The translations under genes were made by a program, and so were the position numbers. DNA of 64,000 nucleotides. Source: an uncultured Prochlorococcus sp. GTDB taxonomy: Bacteria; Cyanobacteriota; Cyanobacteriia; PCC-6307; Cyanobiaceae. Numbering within the stretch: the first letter of the stretch is position 1; each line of letters begins with the position of its first letter. Positions 12,263 to 23,013 of this stretch are shown here, piece after piece. The stretch covers positions 1 to 64,000 of the forward strand of contig CACBFH010000003.1 in assembly GCA_902538515.1 (NCBI GenBank), given 5' to 3'. Below the pieces are notes generated by a model that was not told the DNA's origin, made no database searches, and saw nothing but the letters and a program-made list of their open reading frames with translations.

Positions 12263-13224
12263 ACTTAATATTTAAAAAAAAATCTTATAGCTTTCAGTTT
12301 TCCACAAAAGTAGAAAATTCTAAAACCACTTATCTTACAAAACTGGGTTGGATAATTAAATTAACAAGTAATGATAAAAAAATTGGGTTTGGAGAAGTTT
12401 CACCACTTCTAGAAGAAGACTTAAAAAAATGTGCAAAACAACTAAATATGATCCCTGAGAATGTAGAAGTATTAAAGTTATCTGAGCAAATACATATTTT
12501 TCACCCATGCATTCAATCTGCAATAAATTCTGCATTAGCTGAGATAAATGGAAAAATAATTTTTAAAGAAAACTATACCTTTGATGAAATTGATAAAACA
12601 GCCATACTTTTAAATTCTAGAAATTTAATTTCAGAGCTCAATGAAATTAAAAAAATACAATCTAATATTGGGAAATCAGTAACCATAAAATGGAAAGTAG
12701 CATTAAGAGATAACCACGAGGAAGAAGCAAATTTAGAAGAAATTTTAAGCCAAATAGGCAATAATATTAAGTTAAGAATTGATGCTAATGGTTCTTGGGG
12801 TAGAAAGATAGCTAATAGATGGGCTGATATTTTGAAAGATAACAAAAATATAGATTGGTTAGAACAACCTCTCTGTGTTGATGATATTGAAGGAATGAAA
12901 GAACTCAACAAAAAAATCCCAATAGCCTTAGACGAATCACTTTTAAAATTCCCAACTTTGATTGATGAGTGGAAGGGTTGGCAAATTCGAAGGCCTTCTC
13001 AAGAAAATAATCCAGTTAAGCTTTTAAGAGAATTAGAAAATAAAAAAGCTTTAATATCTATAAGTACTTCATTTGAAACTGGAATAGGGAAGAGATGGCT
13101 TTATCATTTATCTTCTCTACAATTACAAGGACCAACTCCAAAAGTTCCTGGTTTAGCAATGAATAAATTTCCTAATTCGTTCCTATTTTTAAACGAAGCA
13201 AAAAAGATATGGGATCAACTATGA
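12259..13224 (+). CDS. menC: o-succinylbenzoate synthase
   Basis: Enolase superfamily: LRIDANGSWG, DWLEQPL, IALDESL; in men cluster. Confidence 0.88.
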   Translation: MNLIFKKKSYSFQFSTKVENSKTTYLTKLGWIIKLTSNDKKIGFGEVSPLLEEDLKKCAKQLNMIPENVEVLKLSEQIHIFHPCIQSAINSALAEINGKIIFKENYTFDEIDKTAILLNSRNLISELNEIKKIQSNIGKSVTIKWKVALRDNHEEEANLEEILSQIGNNIKLRIDANGSWGRKIANRWADILKDNKNIDWLEQPLCVDDIEGMKELNKKIPIALDESLLKFPTLIDEWKGWQIRRPSQENNPVKLLRELENKKALISISTSFETGIGKRWLYHLSSLQLQGPTPKVPGLAMNKFPNSFLFLNEAKKIWDQL

Positions 13225-14423
13225 AAAATAAAATTCATACTATTGAAGTTGAAAATAATGAAACTCAATCTGTAGAGAAAATTATTGAAAAAATTAGAGA
13301 GAATAAAATTATTTATGTAAAAAACAAATTTTATGAAGATGAAGATGTATTAGATTCAATTACTGAAAATGGGCCAGCAATTATCTTAAACAGTAGTGGT
13401 AGTTCTGGAAAACCAAGAAAATGTTTTCACCATTTAGATAATCTTAAATTATCTGCATTTACATCAGGACAATGGCTAATAGAACAAGGATTTGAATTGC
13501 AAAACTGCTTAATTTTAAATACTTTACCCCTAAACCATATAAGTGGATTAATGCCAATTTTTAGAAGTCAAACTTGGGGATGTGATTGTATTAATATTTC
13601 TCCAAATTTAATAAAAAAAACTCGAGAACTTTTACTTTTTACAATTAAATCTAAAAAAAACAAAAAACGCCTGATTACATCATTAGTACCTACCCAATTA
13701 CAAAGACTTTTAGCTCAAAAAGATGGTATTAGTTGGCTAAAAATTTTTGATCTAATTTGGGTGGGTGGAGCTTCTATCACAGACGAAACTGCAGAACGAT
13801 GTAAAAAAGAAAAAATAAAATTAGCACCTTGTTACGGCTCAACTGAAACAGCAGCAATGGTTACGAGTTTAAAACCAAAAGAATTCTTAATGGGTTTTAA
13901 AAATGTTGGAGAAATACTACCTGATACACAATTAAGAATTAACACACAAGGATTAATCGAGATTAAATCATCCAGAATTGGAATCGAAATAATAGACTCT
14001 TCAAAAACTGAAAATTTCAAAAATAAAAATGGGTGGTGGCAAACCGGTGATTTAGGTGAAATTAATCAAATCAATAATTCTTTTTATTTAAACTTTCTTG
14101 GAAGAAGTGATAAAGCTTTTAATTCAGGAGGAGAAATCGTATTTCCAAAAGTAATTGAAACTCGATTAAATGATTTCATTATCAAAGAAAATATCCCAAT
14201 TAATAAATTCAATATTTCAAAAGTATCCGACAAATTATGGGGAAATAAAATTAAAATAATTGTTGAATTTAGAGAACTTACAAATCATAAAAATATTGAA
14301 AATTCTTTAAATTTATTAAAAAAATTTTCTCAAAGCTGGCCTAGACATGAAAAACCTGAAAAATGGATTGTTAAAAATAAAAATGCCAGTAAAGAAAAAA
14401 TAAACTATAAATTTAAAAAATAA
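13209..14423 (+). CDS. menE: o-succinylbenzoate-CoA ligase (AMP-forming)
   Basis: LNSSGSSGKPRKC P-loop-like motif, CYGSTETAAM, WWQTGDLGE; overlaps menC by 16 bp. Confidence 0.88.
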   Translation: MGSTMKNKIHTIEVENNETQSVEKIIEKIRENKIIYVKNKFYEDEDVLDSITENGPAIILNSSGSSGKPRKCFHHLDNLKLSAFTSGQWLIEQGFELQNCLILNTLPLNHISGLMPIFRSQTWGCDCINISPNLIKKTRELLLFTIKSKKNKKRLITSLVPTQLQRLLAQKDGISWLKIFDLIWVGGASITDETAERCKKEKIKLAPCYGSTETAAMVTSLKPKEFLMGFKNVGEILPDTQLRINTQGLIEIKSSRIGIEIIDSSKTENFKNKNGWWQTGDLGEINQINNSFYLNFLGRSDKAFNSGGEIVFPKVIETRLNDFIIKENIPINKFNISKVSDKLWGNKIKIIVEFRELTNHKNIENSLNLLKKFSQSWPRHEKPEKWIVKNKNASKEKINYKFKK

Positions 14424-14426
14424 TAA

Positions 14427-14879
<453 letters not shown>

Positions 14880-14888
14880 TTAAAGAAC

Positions 14889-16076
14889 TTATCTATCAAC
14901 AGATCCCATAATGACATCTATTGAGCCAAGGATTGCCATAATATCAGCGATTTTGGCACCTTTAAGAATATGAGGCAATATTTGCAGATTATTTAAATCA
15001 GCTGCTCTGATTTTAAATCTCCATGGGGTAACTTCATTATTTCCTTGAATAAATACACCTATTTCTCCTTTGCCTGACTCTAATCTTGTATATAATTCTC
15101 CGTTAGGAATTTTAAAAGTTGGAGCAACCTTCTTAGCTACATATTGATAGTCGATACCAAATATTTCACTTTTCTTATCTTCTGTCGCCATTCTTTGAGC
15201 TTCTAAATTTTCTGTTGGACCTCCTGGAATCATTTTGCAAGCTTGGCGAATGATGCTTAGTGATTGTCTCATCTCTTCAACTCTTACTCGATATCTCGCA
15301 TAACAATCTCCTTCTTTTTCTGAAGCAATCTGCCAATCAAAATCGTCATAACATTCATAACTATCGACTTTCCTTAAATCCCAGGAAACTCCAGAAGCTC
15401 TAAGCATTGGCCCAGACAAAGACCAATTAATTGCCTGGTCTCTTTGTATTGTTCCTAGACCTTCAATTCTTTTTCTAAAAATTGGATTATTTGTGATTAA
15501 TTTTTCATATTCATCTATCTTAGGACCAAACCAATCACAAAAGTCTATACATTTTTCTAACCAGCCGTATGGGAGATCACATGCGACACCGCCTATCCTA
15601 AAGAAATTATTATTTATTAGCCTTTGTCCAGTAGCAGCTTCCCAGAGATCATAGATCATCTCTCTTTCTCTAAAAATATAGAAAAATGGAGTTTGAGCTC
15701 CTACATCTGCTAAAAAGGGGCCAAGCCATAAAAGATGATTAGCAATACGATTAAGTTCGAGCATAAGAACTCTTATGTAACTAGCCCTTTTAGGAACTGG
15801 AATATTAGCTAATCTTTCAGGAGCATTTACTACAATAGCTTCATAAAACATTCCTGCTGCATAATCCATTCTGCTTACATAAGGGACATACATTACATTT
15901 GTCCTATTTTCAGCTATCTTTTCCATTCCTCTATGTAAATATCCAATTACTGGCTCACAATCAATGACATTCTCACCATCAAGAGTTACAACTAACCTTA
16001 AAACCCCATGCATTGAGGGATGGTGAGGGCCAAAATTGACCACCATTGGTTCTGTTCTAGTCTCTAGCTGAGCCAT
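14889..16076 (-). CDS. ndhH: NAD(P)H-quinone oxidoreductase subunit H
   Basis: [19 protein letters not shown]-terminal [18 protein letters not shown]. Confidence 0.98.
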
Positions 16077-16114
16077 TTGAAATTTAACTTCTAAACAAAT
16101 CTTAGTCGAAAGTT

Positions 16115-17017
16115 ATGCAAACTGAACTATCTGATTCATCTTTTTTCAATCATAAATCAGTTATGACAGATGAGATTATGGCCTCATTAGAGCATTACCC
16201 ATTAATCCATAACAACCAACTTAAAGGTATAGACGCAACTTTAGGTGGAGGCGGGCACTCTTATAATTTACTGAGAAAATATTCGGATTTAAGTATAATT
16301 GGACTTGATCAAGATCCATTCGCGAGAAAATCAGCATCAAAAAAACTTGATGAATTTAAAAGTAGGCTTGATATTAGGGCTACAAATTTTGCGGATTTTA
16401 TGCCAAAAGAAAAAGTTTCTTTTGTGATTGCAGATCTTGGAGTAAATAGCAATCAAATTGATGACCCTAAAAGAGGATTTAGTTTCCAAAAAGATGGTCC
16501 GCTTGATATGCGTATGAATCCTTTTCTTGAGGTTGATGCAGAGAAATTAATTGAGGCTTTAAATGAAAAAGATCTAGCTAACCTAATTTATAAATATGGA
16601 GAAGAGAGATTATCAAGAAAGATTGCTAGGAAAATAAAAATGGATTTGAAGGAAAATGGGAAATATTCTGGGACAAAAGAATTAGCCTATTCTATTGCAG
16701 GCTGCTTTCCACCAAAACAAAGATATAAAAAAATACACCCAGCAACAAGAACATTTCAAGCACTAAGAATTGCTGTCAATAAAGAAATTGAAGTATTAGA
16801 AAAATTTTTGCAAGTTGTTCCTGAATGGATTTTGCCAGGAGGAATTATTTCTATTATTAGTTTTCATTCCCTGGAGGATAGGTTAGTAAAAAATTCTTTT
16901 AAGAATGATCAAAGACTAAAAAACCTGACAAAAAAGCCAATAACTCCTTCCGAACAAGAAGTCGAACTCAATAAAAGAGCTAGAAGTGGAAAATTAAGAA
17001 TTGCTCAATTAAAATAA
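16115..17017 (+). CDS. rsmH: 16S rRNA (cytosine(1402)-N(4))-methyltransferase
   Basis: IDATLGGGGHS, DLGVNSNQIDDPKRGFSFQKDGPLDMRM, TFQALRIAVNKE. Confidence 0.96.
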   Translation: MQTELSDSSFFNHKSVMTDEIMASLEHYPLIHNNQLKGIDATLGGGGHSYNLLRKYSDLSIIGLDQDPFARKSASKKLDEFKSRLDIRATNFADFMPKEKVSFVIADLGVNSNQIDDPKRGFSFQKDGPLDMRMNPFLEVDAEKLIEALNEKDLANLIYKYGEERLSRKIARKIKMDLKENGKYSGTKELAYSIAGCFPPKQRYKKIHPATRTFQALRIAVNKEIEVLEKFLQVVPEWILPGGIISIISFHSLEDRLVKNSFKNDQRLKNLTKKPITPSEQEVELNKRARSGKLRIAQLK

Positions 17018-17030
17018 GAGCCAATAATTT

Positions 17031-18176
17031 CTAGCGTAATGATCTGATCGTATTTGTAAGAATATGAATTGCTTTTTTTATATCTTTTGAATTAGTGCTT
17101 AATCCAATACTTAACCTTATTGAAGATTCTGCTTCTTTAAAAGATCTACCTAAGGCTAGTAAAACATGAGATGGTTCACCATTACTACATGCAGATCCAC
17201 TAGAACAAATTATTTTAGATTTTAAAAGTTTATGAAACTTTGCTCCGTTTAAATCCAATACAGTCAAATTTAAATTGTGAGGTAATCTTTTTTCTATGGA
17301 GCCATTAATTAATAAGCCAGAATTATTTTCTAACAAACCCTCTAAAAGGGTATTTCTATGCAAAAGTAATTTCTCAGCATTATTTTTTTGATTCAAAACT
17401 GCTATCTCTATTGCTTTAGCAAAGCCAACTACTAAAGGAAGAGGTAATGTACCAGACCTAAGACCATATTCCTGACCTCCTCCAACAATCAAAGGCTCAA
17501 GATTCATTTCTTCATCAATCAAAAGAAGTCCTATCCCTTTAGGACCATATATTTTGTGAGAACTCATCGTTATCATATTTACATCTGATAAAAGATTTTC
17601 TAACTCGATATAACCTAAACATTGTGCAAAATCAGAGTGAAAGGTTATTCCTCGCGATTTACATATCTTTGAAATATTCTCTAAAGGCTGGATAACTCCT
17701 ATTTCGTTATTTGCCAACATAACACTAACCAGAAATGTATCTTCTCTTAAATTTTTTTTGAATTTTTCTACTGAAATTAAGCCATCTTTATCAGGATTAA
17801 TTTCTGTAACCATAAATCCCTCTTTTTTTAGTTGATTTAGGGGCTCCAAAACAGCTTTATGCTCTGTTTTTAAGGTAATAATATGTCCATAATTTCCTGT
17901 TTTTTTATAGAAATTTCTAGCAAAACCTAATAAGGCTAAGTTATTAGATTCAGTTGCCCCGCTTGTAAAAATAACTTTTTTATTCTTAAGAAATAAATTT
18001 TGTTCTATTTTTTCTCTTGAAGCTTCCAATATAGCGCTTGCGTTAATCCCCGCCAAATTAGATTTGCTTGCAGGGTTAGAAAATATCTCACTCCAAAAAG
18101 GTTTCATAGAATCAACAACATCTTTAGAGCAAGGAGTCGAAGATTGATAGTCTAGTAGTATGGGAGTTGATAGCAT
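17031..18176 (-). CDS. cysteine desulfurase (NifS/IscS-like)
   Basis: FTSGATESNNLAL, TEHKAVLEP, SSHKIYGPKGIGLL, SSGSACS. Confidence 0.9.
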   Translation of the reverse strand: MLSTPILLDYQSSTPCSKDVVDSMKPFWSEIFSNPASKSNLAGINASAILEASREKIEQNLFLKNKKVIFTSGATESNNLALLGFARNFYKKTGNYGHIITLKTEHKAVLEPLNQLKKEGFMVTEINPDKDGLISVEKFKKNLREDTFLVSVMLANNEIGVIQPLENISKICKSRGITFHSDFAQCLGYIELENLLSDVNMITMSSHKIYGPKGIGLLLIDEEMNLEPLIVGGGQEYGLRSGTLPLPLVVGFAKAIEIAVLNQKNNAEKLLLHRNTLLEGLLENNSGLLINGSIEKRLPHNLNLTVLDLNGAKFHKLLKSKIICSSGSACSNGEPSHVLLALGRSFKEAESSIRLSIGLSTNSKDIKKAIHILTNTIRSLR

Positions 18177-18235
18177 TACGTTTAGTATATAAAATTCTTT
18201 TTATTACTAGAAAATCAAATTTAAGAATTTAAAAA

Positions 18236-18964
18236 ATGAATGAAATTAATCAAATAAAGAATGAACCGGTAAGAAAATCAAGAATTTTGTTAGTTGATGA
18301 TGAGCCTGGTTTAAGAACAGCTGTTAAAACATTTCTAGAAGATGAAGGCTTTGAAATATTTATTGCAGTTGATGGAGAGGATGGTTGGGAAAAAGCTCAA
18401 ACAATTTTCCCAGATTTGATAATTAGCGATGTTATGATGCCACGAGCCAACGGTTATGATTTATTAGAAAAAATTAGAGAGGATGAAAAATTAGGAGGGA
18501 CTCCAGTTATTTTTCTAACTGCAAAAGGAATGACCCTTGACAGAACAGAAGGTTATCTTGCAGGAGTTGATGATTATATTTCCAAACCTTTCGATCCCGA
18601 TGAATTAGCTGCAAGAGTAAAAAATGTAATTAACAGACAAGAACGACTATTAAAAGAAGCGGCACGATTCGCAGATATTGACGTAAGCAAAATGGCAAAA
18701 CAAATTACTGAAATAAAATCTATGCTCACAGACCAAAACCAGACTAATCCAGAAAATAAAATAAATCATCCTAGTTTTACTCCTAGAGAAGCAAGTGTGC
18801 TTCAACTAGTAGCAGAGGGACTGATGAACAAGGAAATTGCTAGAAAACTTGAAACATCTATTAGAAATGTTGAGAAATATGTAAGTAGACTTTTTATCAA
18901 GACAGGTACATCTAGCCGAACAGAATTAGTTCGTTATGCACTTGAAAATCATTTAGTAAAATAA
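18236..18964 (+). CDS. NarL/LuxR-type two-component response regulator (Ycf29-like)
   Basis: Receiver ILLVDDEP, DVMMP, LTAKG, KPFDPDEL; LuxR HTH FTPREASVLQLVAEGLMNKEIARKL. Confidence 0.88.
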   Translation: MNEINQIKNEPVRKSRILLVDDEPGLRTAVKTFLEDEGFEIFIAVDGEDGWEKAQTIFPDLIISDVMMPRANGYDLLEKIREDEKLGGTPVIFLTAKGMTLDRTEGYLAGVDDYISKPFDPDELAARVKNVINRQERLLKEAARFADIDVSKMAKQITEIKSMLTDQNQTNPENKINHPSFTPREASVLQLVAEGLMNKEIARKLETSIRNVEKYVSRLFIKTGTSSRTELVRYALENHLVK

Positions 18965-18965
18965 A

Positions 18966-19667
18966 TTATTTAATTTTTTCGAATTCAATTAGTTTTGAAA
19001 AATAAAAAGGAGCTTGATTTAACTTCTTTTTAACAACTTTAAATCCTCTTTCTTTAGCAGCAATAATAATACCCTTTTCTTTTAATGTATATGCCCTTGT
19101 AGTTTTACTTGGCCCAGGAAATAATTTTCCAATATTTTTTAGAACAGCAAGAACTGGAGTATAAGGAGCAAAACTAACGATTAGTTTTTCTTTGCTTAAA
19201 TCGCATAGATGTTGAACCATTTCTTCTGCGACCGGTTGAGGATAATGAATAAATACATCCAAACAAACTACAACATCAAATAATCCTTTTAATTTTTCCA
19301 GATCACAAACTTCATATTTAATTTTACCTTGACTCAAACCTAATTCATGAATGCGTTTTTTTGTTTCTTTAATCATTTCAGAAGAAATATCGCTCACCTG
19401 TAGTTCTTTTATACCAAGTCTTAATAAAGGTATGGAAAGACTTCCTACACCACAGCCTGCATCACAATAACTTTTTTTTGTTAGTTCAGGATAATTTTTG
19501 ATGTATGAGACTACATCATCTACAGTTTTTTGATGTCCTTTCCTAATATTTTTCTGAACTGTATTAATTTCATCAGATTTACTATAAATTTTATTCCATC
19601 TTTCAAAGCCAGTACCATTAAAATACTCTCTTACTTCACTTTTTTCGATAATCTTATTTGACGTCAT
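18966..19667 (-). CDS. chlM: Mg-protoporphyrin IX methyltransferase
   Basis: REYFNGTGFERWNKIY, YCDAGCGVGSLSIPL, CLDVFIHYPQ. Confidence 0.94.
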   Translation of the reverse strand: MTSNKIIEKSEVREYFNGTGFERWNKIYSKSDEINTVQKNIRKGHQKTVDDVVSYIKNYPELTKKSYCDAGCGVGSLSIPLLRLGIKELQVSDISSEMIKETKKRIHELGLSQGKIKYEVCDLEKLKGLFDVVVCLDVFIHYPQPVAEEMVQHLCDLSKEKLIVSFAPYTPVLAVLKNIGKLFPGPSKTTRAYTLKEKGIIIAAKERGFKVVKKKLNQAPFYFSKLIEFEKIK

Positions 19668-19756
19668 AATATTCTATAAAAATTTATTCTTTTTATACTA
19701 ACTAACTGGCGCCAAATTAATTGCACGCCATTATAGGAAAGAATTGATTTGTTATT

Positions 19757-20293
19757 TTGTCAGAATTGAATTCTAAAGATACTTATAAAATTGCCGTCGC
19801 AATGGGTAGTGATTCAGATTTAAAAACATTGAAACCAGCCATTGATATGTTAAGAGAATTTGGAATTAAAACTGAAGTTTGTATACTTTCTGCACATCGA
19901 ACACCTATTGAAATGATGGAATATGCAAAAAATGCAGAATCAGAAAACATAAAAGTAATAATTGCCGGTGCTGGGGGTGCTGCTCATCTTCCAGGAATGC
20001 TGGCATCCATAACTTGCATTCCTGTAATTGGCGTACCAGTAGAGAGTAAGACACTTAAGGGTATTGACTCTCTTTTATCAATCGTTCAAATGCCGGCTGG
20101 AATTCCAGTTGCAACAGTTGCAATTAATGGAGGTCAGAATGCTGGATTATTGGCAATAGAGATGATCAGTTTATTTGATGAATCCATAAAGAAAAATTTG
20201 AAAGAATTCAGAGAAAATCTACGTTCACAGGTAAGAACTAAAAATATTAAGTTATCAAATATTGGACCTGACAATTATCTACAAAATAAATGA
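19757..20293 (+). CDS. purE: 5-(carboxyamino)imidazole ribonucleotide mutase, TTG start
   Basis: MGSDSDLKTLKPA, SAHRTP, GAGGAAHLPGM. Confidence 0.95.
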   Translation: MSELNSKDTYKIAVAMGSDSDLKTLKPAIDMLREFGIKTEVCILSAHRTPIEMMEYAKNAESENIKVIIAGAGGAAHLPGMLASITCIPVIGVPVESKTLKGIDSLLSIVQMPAGIPVATVAINGGQNAGLLAIEMISLFDESIKKNLKEFRENLRSQVRTKNIKLSNIGPDNYLQNK

Positions 20294-20308
20294 ACTAATA
20301 TTTTTCTA

Positions 20309-20932
20309 TTAGGCCTTGTTAAGAAAGTTTTCTTTTTTTAGGTAGTTAATAATTTTTTCAACGGAATCATTTAAATCTAATGAACCTGTATCAACAACAA
20401 TTTCGGGATTAAAAGGAGCTTCATATGGACTAGAAATCCCTGTGAATTCCTTAATTTCACCCAAACGAGCTTTCTTATAAAGACCTTTAGTATCTCTATT
20501 TTCGCAAACTGTGATATCAGCAGCACAATAAACTTCAATAAAATCCTTAGATCCAATAATTTTTCTCACCTTATCTCTATCGCTAATAAATGGCGAAACG
20601 AATGCTGTAATAGTTATTATCCCAGCATTCATAAATAAATTCGCAACTTCGCCAATTCTTCTTATATTTTCTTCTCTATCTTCATCCGAAAAACCAAGAT
20701 CTTTACATAAACCGTGTCTAATATTATCTCCATCCAACACATAAGTCGAAAAACCATCTAAGTGCAAAAATTCATTTAAAGAGTTGGCCAAAGTACTTTT
20801 ACCAGAACCAGATAAACCTGTAAACCAGATAACCATACCTTTATGACCTCTCATTGTCTCTAACTTTTCTCTATCAATAGTTAAGTTGTGCCACTTTATA
20901 TTGGTTGACTTTGTTTGATTTTGTTCTTTCAT
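20309..20932 (-). CDS. cysC: adenylylsulfate kinase
   Basis: WFTGLSGSGKSTLA, LDGDNIRHGLCKDLGFSDEDREENIRR. Confidence 0.96.
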   Translation of the reverse strand: MKEQNQTKSTNIKWHNLTIDREKLETMRGHKGMVIWFTGLSGSGKSTLANSLNEFLHLDGFSTYVLDGDNIRHGLCKDLGFSDEDREENIRRIGEVANLFMNAGIITITAFVSPFISDRDKVRKIIGSKDFIEVYCAADITVCENRDTKGLYKKARLGEIKEFTGISSPYEAPFNPEIVVDTGSLDLNDSVEKIINYLKKENFLNKA

Positions 20933-20974
20933 TTTTTACTTCATCAAAATTAAAAACCTATCCTAACCCTTGCT

Positions 20975-21295
20975 TCATAAATTATGAAATCCCTCTTTAC
21001 GAAGAAACTCAATTGATTTCGATACCATATCACCCTGTAACTGGATATTTCTATCAATTAATATTCCTCCAGTCCCACAAAAAACTTTAATTTTTTTTAG
21101 TAATTCTTTTAATAAGATTTCATCCTCAGTGCCTAAACCTCTAATTAAAGTTATAGTCTTGCCCTTTTTACCTTTTTTTTGTTTTGAAATATTTATTTTT
21201 GATCTTTTATTAAAATCATCTACCTTAGCTGTTTCTTCAGATTTCATTTCTTGATTATCAAATTCGATCCAATTTTTTTTTCCCATTATTTTCAA
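20975..21295 (-). CDS. SUI1/YciH-family translation factor
   Basis: KGKTITLIRGL, LLKKIKVFCGTGGILIDRNIQLQGD. Confidence 0.9.
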   Translation of the reverse strand: MKIMGKKNWIEFDNQEMKSEETAKVDDFNKRSKINISKQKKGKKGKTITLIRGLGTEDEILLKELLKKIKVFCGTGGILIDRNIQLQGDMVSKSIEFLRKEGFHNL

Positions 21296-21334
21296 TATAA
21301 TCTATAGTTAGTTAATACTTATTCTATAGAAAAA

Positions 21335-22579
21335 GTGGTAAGTACATTTTCTCGCAAAGATCAAAACTATACCAATGACGATTTAAATCAACCCTCCAAA
21401 GAGGGAAGATTTGGAAAATATGGTGGTCAATATGTTCCTGAAACGCTAATGCCCGCTCTTTTTGAGCTTGAAGACGCTGCATCTAATGCATGGAAAGATA
21501 AACTTTTTGTAGAAGAATTAAATAATCTACTTAAGACTTATGTAGGAAGAGAAACTCCACTTTATGAAGCCAAAAGACTTACTGAACATTACAAAAATAA
21601 ACAAGCAACTCCTAGAATATGGCTTAAAAGAGAAGATTTAAATCATACTGGGGCCCACAAAATTAATAATGCTCTTGGACAAGCTTTATTGGCAATAAGA
21701 ATGGGAAAAAAAAGAATAATTGCAGAAACTGGAGCAGGTCAGCATGGAGTTGCTACTGCTACTGTTTGTGCGAGATTTGGCTTGAAATGTATTATCTACA
21801 TGGGTGCTGAAGACATAAAAAGGCAATCCCTTAACGTTTTCAGAATGAAACTTTTAGGAGCTGAAGTTAAAGTTGTAAACTCTGGAACTGCAACACTTAA
21901 GGATGCTACTAGTGAGGCCATTAGAGATTGGGTTTCTAATGTCGAAACCACACACTACATTTTAGGATCTGTTGCAGGCCCACACCCTTTCCCAAAAATT
22001 GTGCGAGATTTTCATGCAGTTATAGGTGAAGAAACTAAAAAACAATGTTTGGAATCATTTGGATCTTTGCCTGATATTTTGCTTGCTTGTGTAGGTGGGG
22101 GATCAAATGCAATGGGGCTTTTCCATCCCTTTGTTAAAGAAACTTCTGTGCGTCTTATTGGAGTTGAAGCCGCAGGAAGCGGAGTTGATACTGACAAACA
22201 TGCTGCCACTATCACTAAAGGTTCAGTTGGAATTTTGCATGGATCAATGAGTCTTCTCTTGCAAGATGATAATGGTCAAGTACAAGAAGCTCATTCAATA
22301 AGTGCAGGTTTAGATTACCCTGGAGTAGGACCTGAACATAGCCATTTAAAAGATATAGGTAGAGCAGAATATGGATCAGTCACAGATCAAGAAGCTTTAG
22401 ATGCTTTAAAACTTGTTAGTCAACTAGAAGGAATTATACCTGCACTTGAAACTTCCCATGCCTTTGCTTGGTTAGATAAATTATGCCCTACTCTTGAAAA
22501 AGATACTCATATAGTTATAAATTGCTCTGGTAGAGGCGACAAAGATGTTAATACTGTTGCATCTTTATTAGATATTTAA
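21335..22579 (+). CDS. trpB: tryptophan synthase beta chain, GTG start
   Basis: [46 protein letters not shown]. Confidence 0.98.
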   Translation: MVSTFSRKDQNYTNDDLNQPSKEGRFGKYGGQYVPETLMPALFELEDAASNAWKDKLFVEELNNLLKTYVGRETPLYEAKRLTEHYKNKQATPRIWLKREDLNHTGAHKINNALGQALLAIRMGKKRIIAETGAGQHGVATATVCARFGLKCIIYMGAEDIKRQSLNVFRMKLLGAEVKVVNSGTATLKDATSEAIRDWVSNVETTHYILGSVAGPHPFPKIVRDFHAVIGEETKKQCLESFGSLPDILLACVGGGSNAMGLFHPFVKETSVRLIGVEAAGSGVDTDKHAATITKGSVGILHGSMSLLLQDDNGQVQEAHSISAGLDYPGVGPEHSHLKDIGRAEYGSVTDQEALDALKLVSQLEGIIPALETSHAFAWLDKLCPTLEKDTHIVINCSGRGDKDVNTVASLLDI

Positions 22580-22930
22580 TCAATACCTTGGGATTGATGG
22601 GTCAATATATCTACTCCATCCATCTATACCCTCCTCCAAATTCCATATTTCGCTCACAATATTATTATCCAAGCACCATTGAGAAAAGTTATAACTTCTT
22701 ATTCCTGCGTGACAGGTAACTACAATTTCTCTGTCTAATAAACCAGCAAATATTTCTTCAACATATTCTGATGTGACTTTACTAATTGGTATATGTAAAA
22801 ATTCTTTTGAGAAACGAGCTATTTCAAGCTCTGACTGTTCTCTTACATCAATCAAAACTGGATCTTCTTTCTCAGAATTAAACCAATCATTGAGACTAGA
22901 AGCATTTATAGATTTTGGATAACTTCCCAA
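22580..22930 (-). CDS. rhodanese-domain protein
   Basis: LIDVREQSE, active-site loop VVTCHAGIRS, GIDGWS. Confidence 0.9.
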   Translation of the reverse strand: MGSYPKSINASSLNDWFNSEKEDPVLIDVREQSELEIARFSKEFLHIPISKVTSEYVEEIFAGLLDREIVVTCHAGIRSYNFSQWCLDNNIVSEIWNLEEGIDGWSRYIDPSIPRY

Positions 22931-23013
22931 TTTATAGGATAAATTTTGTGTTATTTACAATTTAATAAATTAAGTTGCAGTAGGAAGTTTATTGTTAAAA
23001 ATAAAAATAAACA

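Noticed and set aside
20905-21090. 61-aa + strand ORF between cysC and the SUI1 gene
   Set aside because: It overlaps the SUI1 coding region antisense and has no family features.
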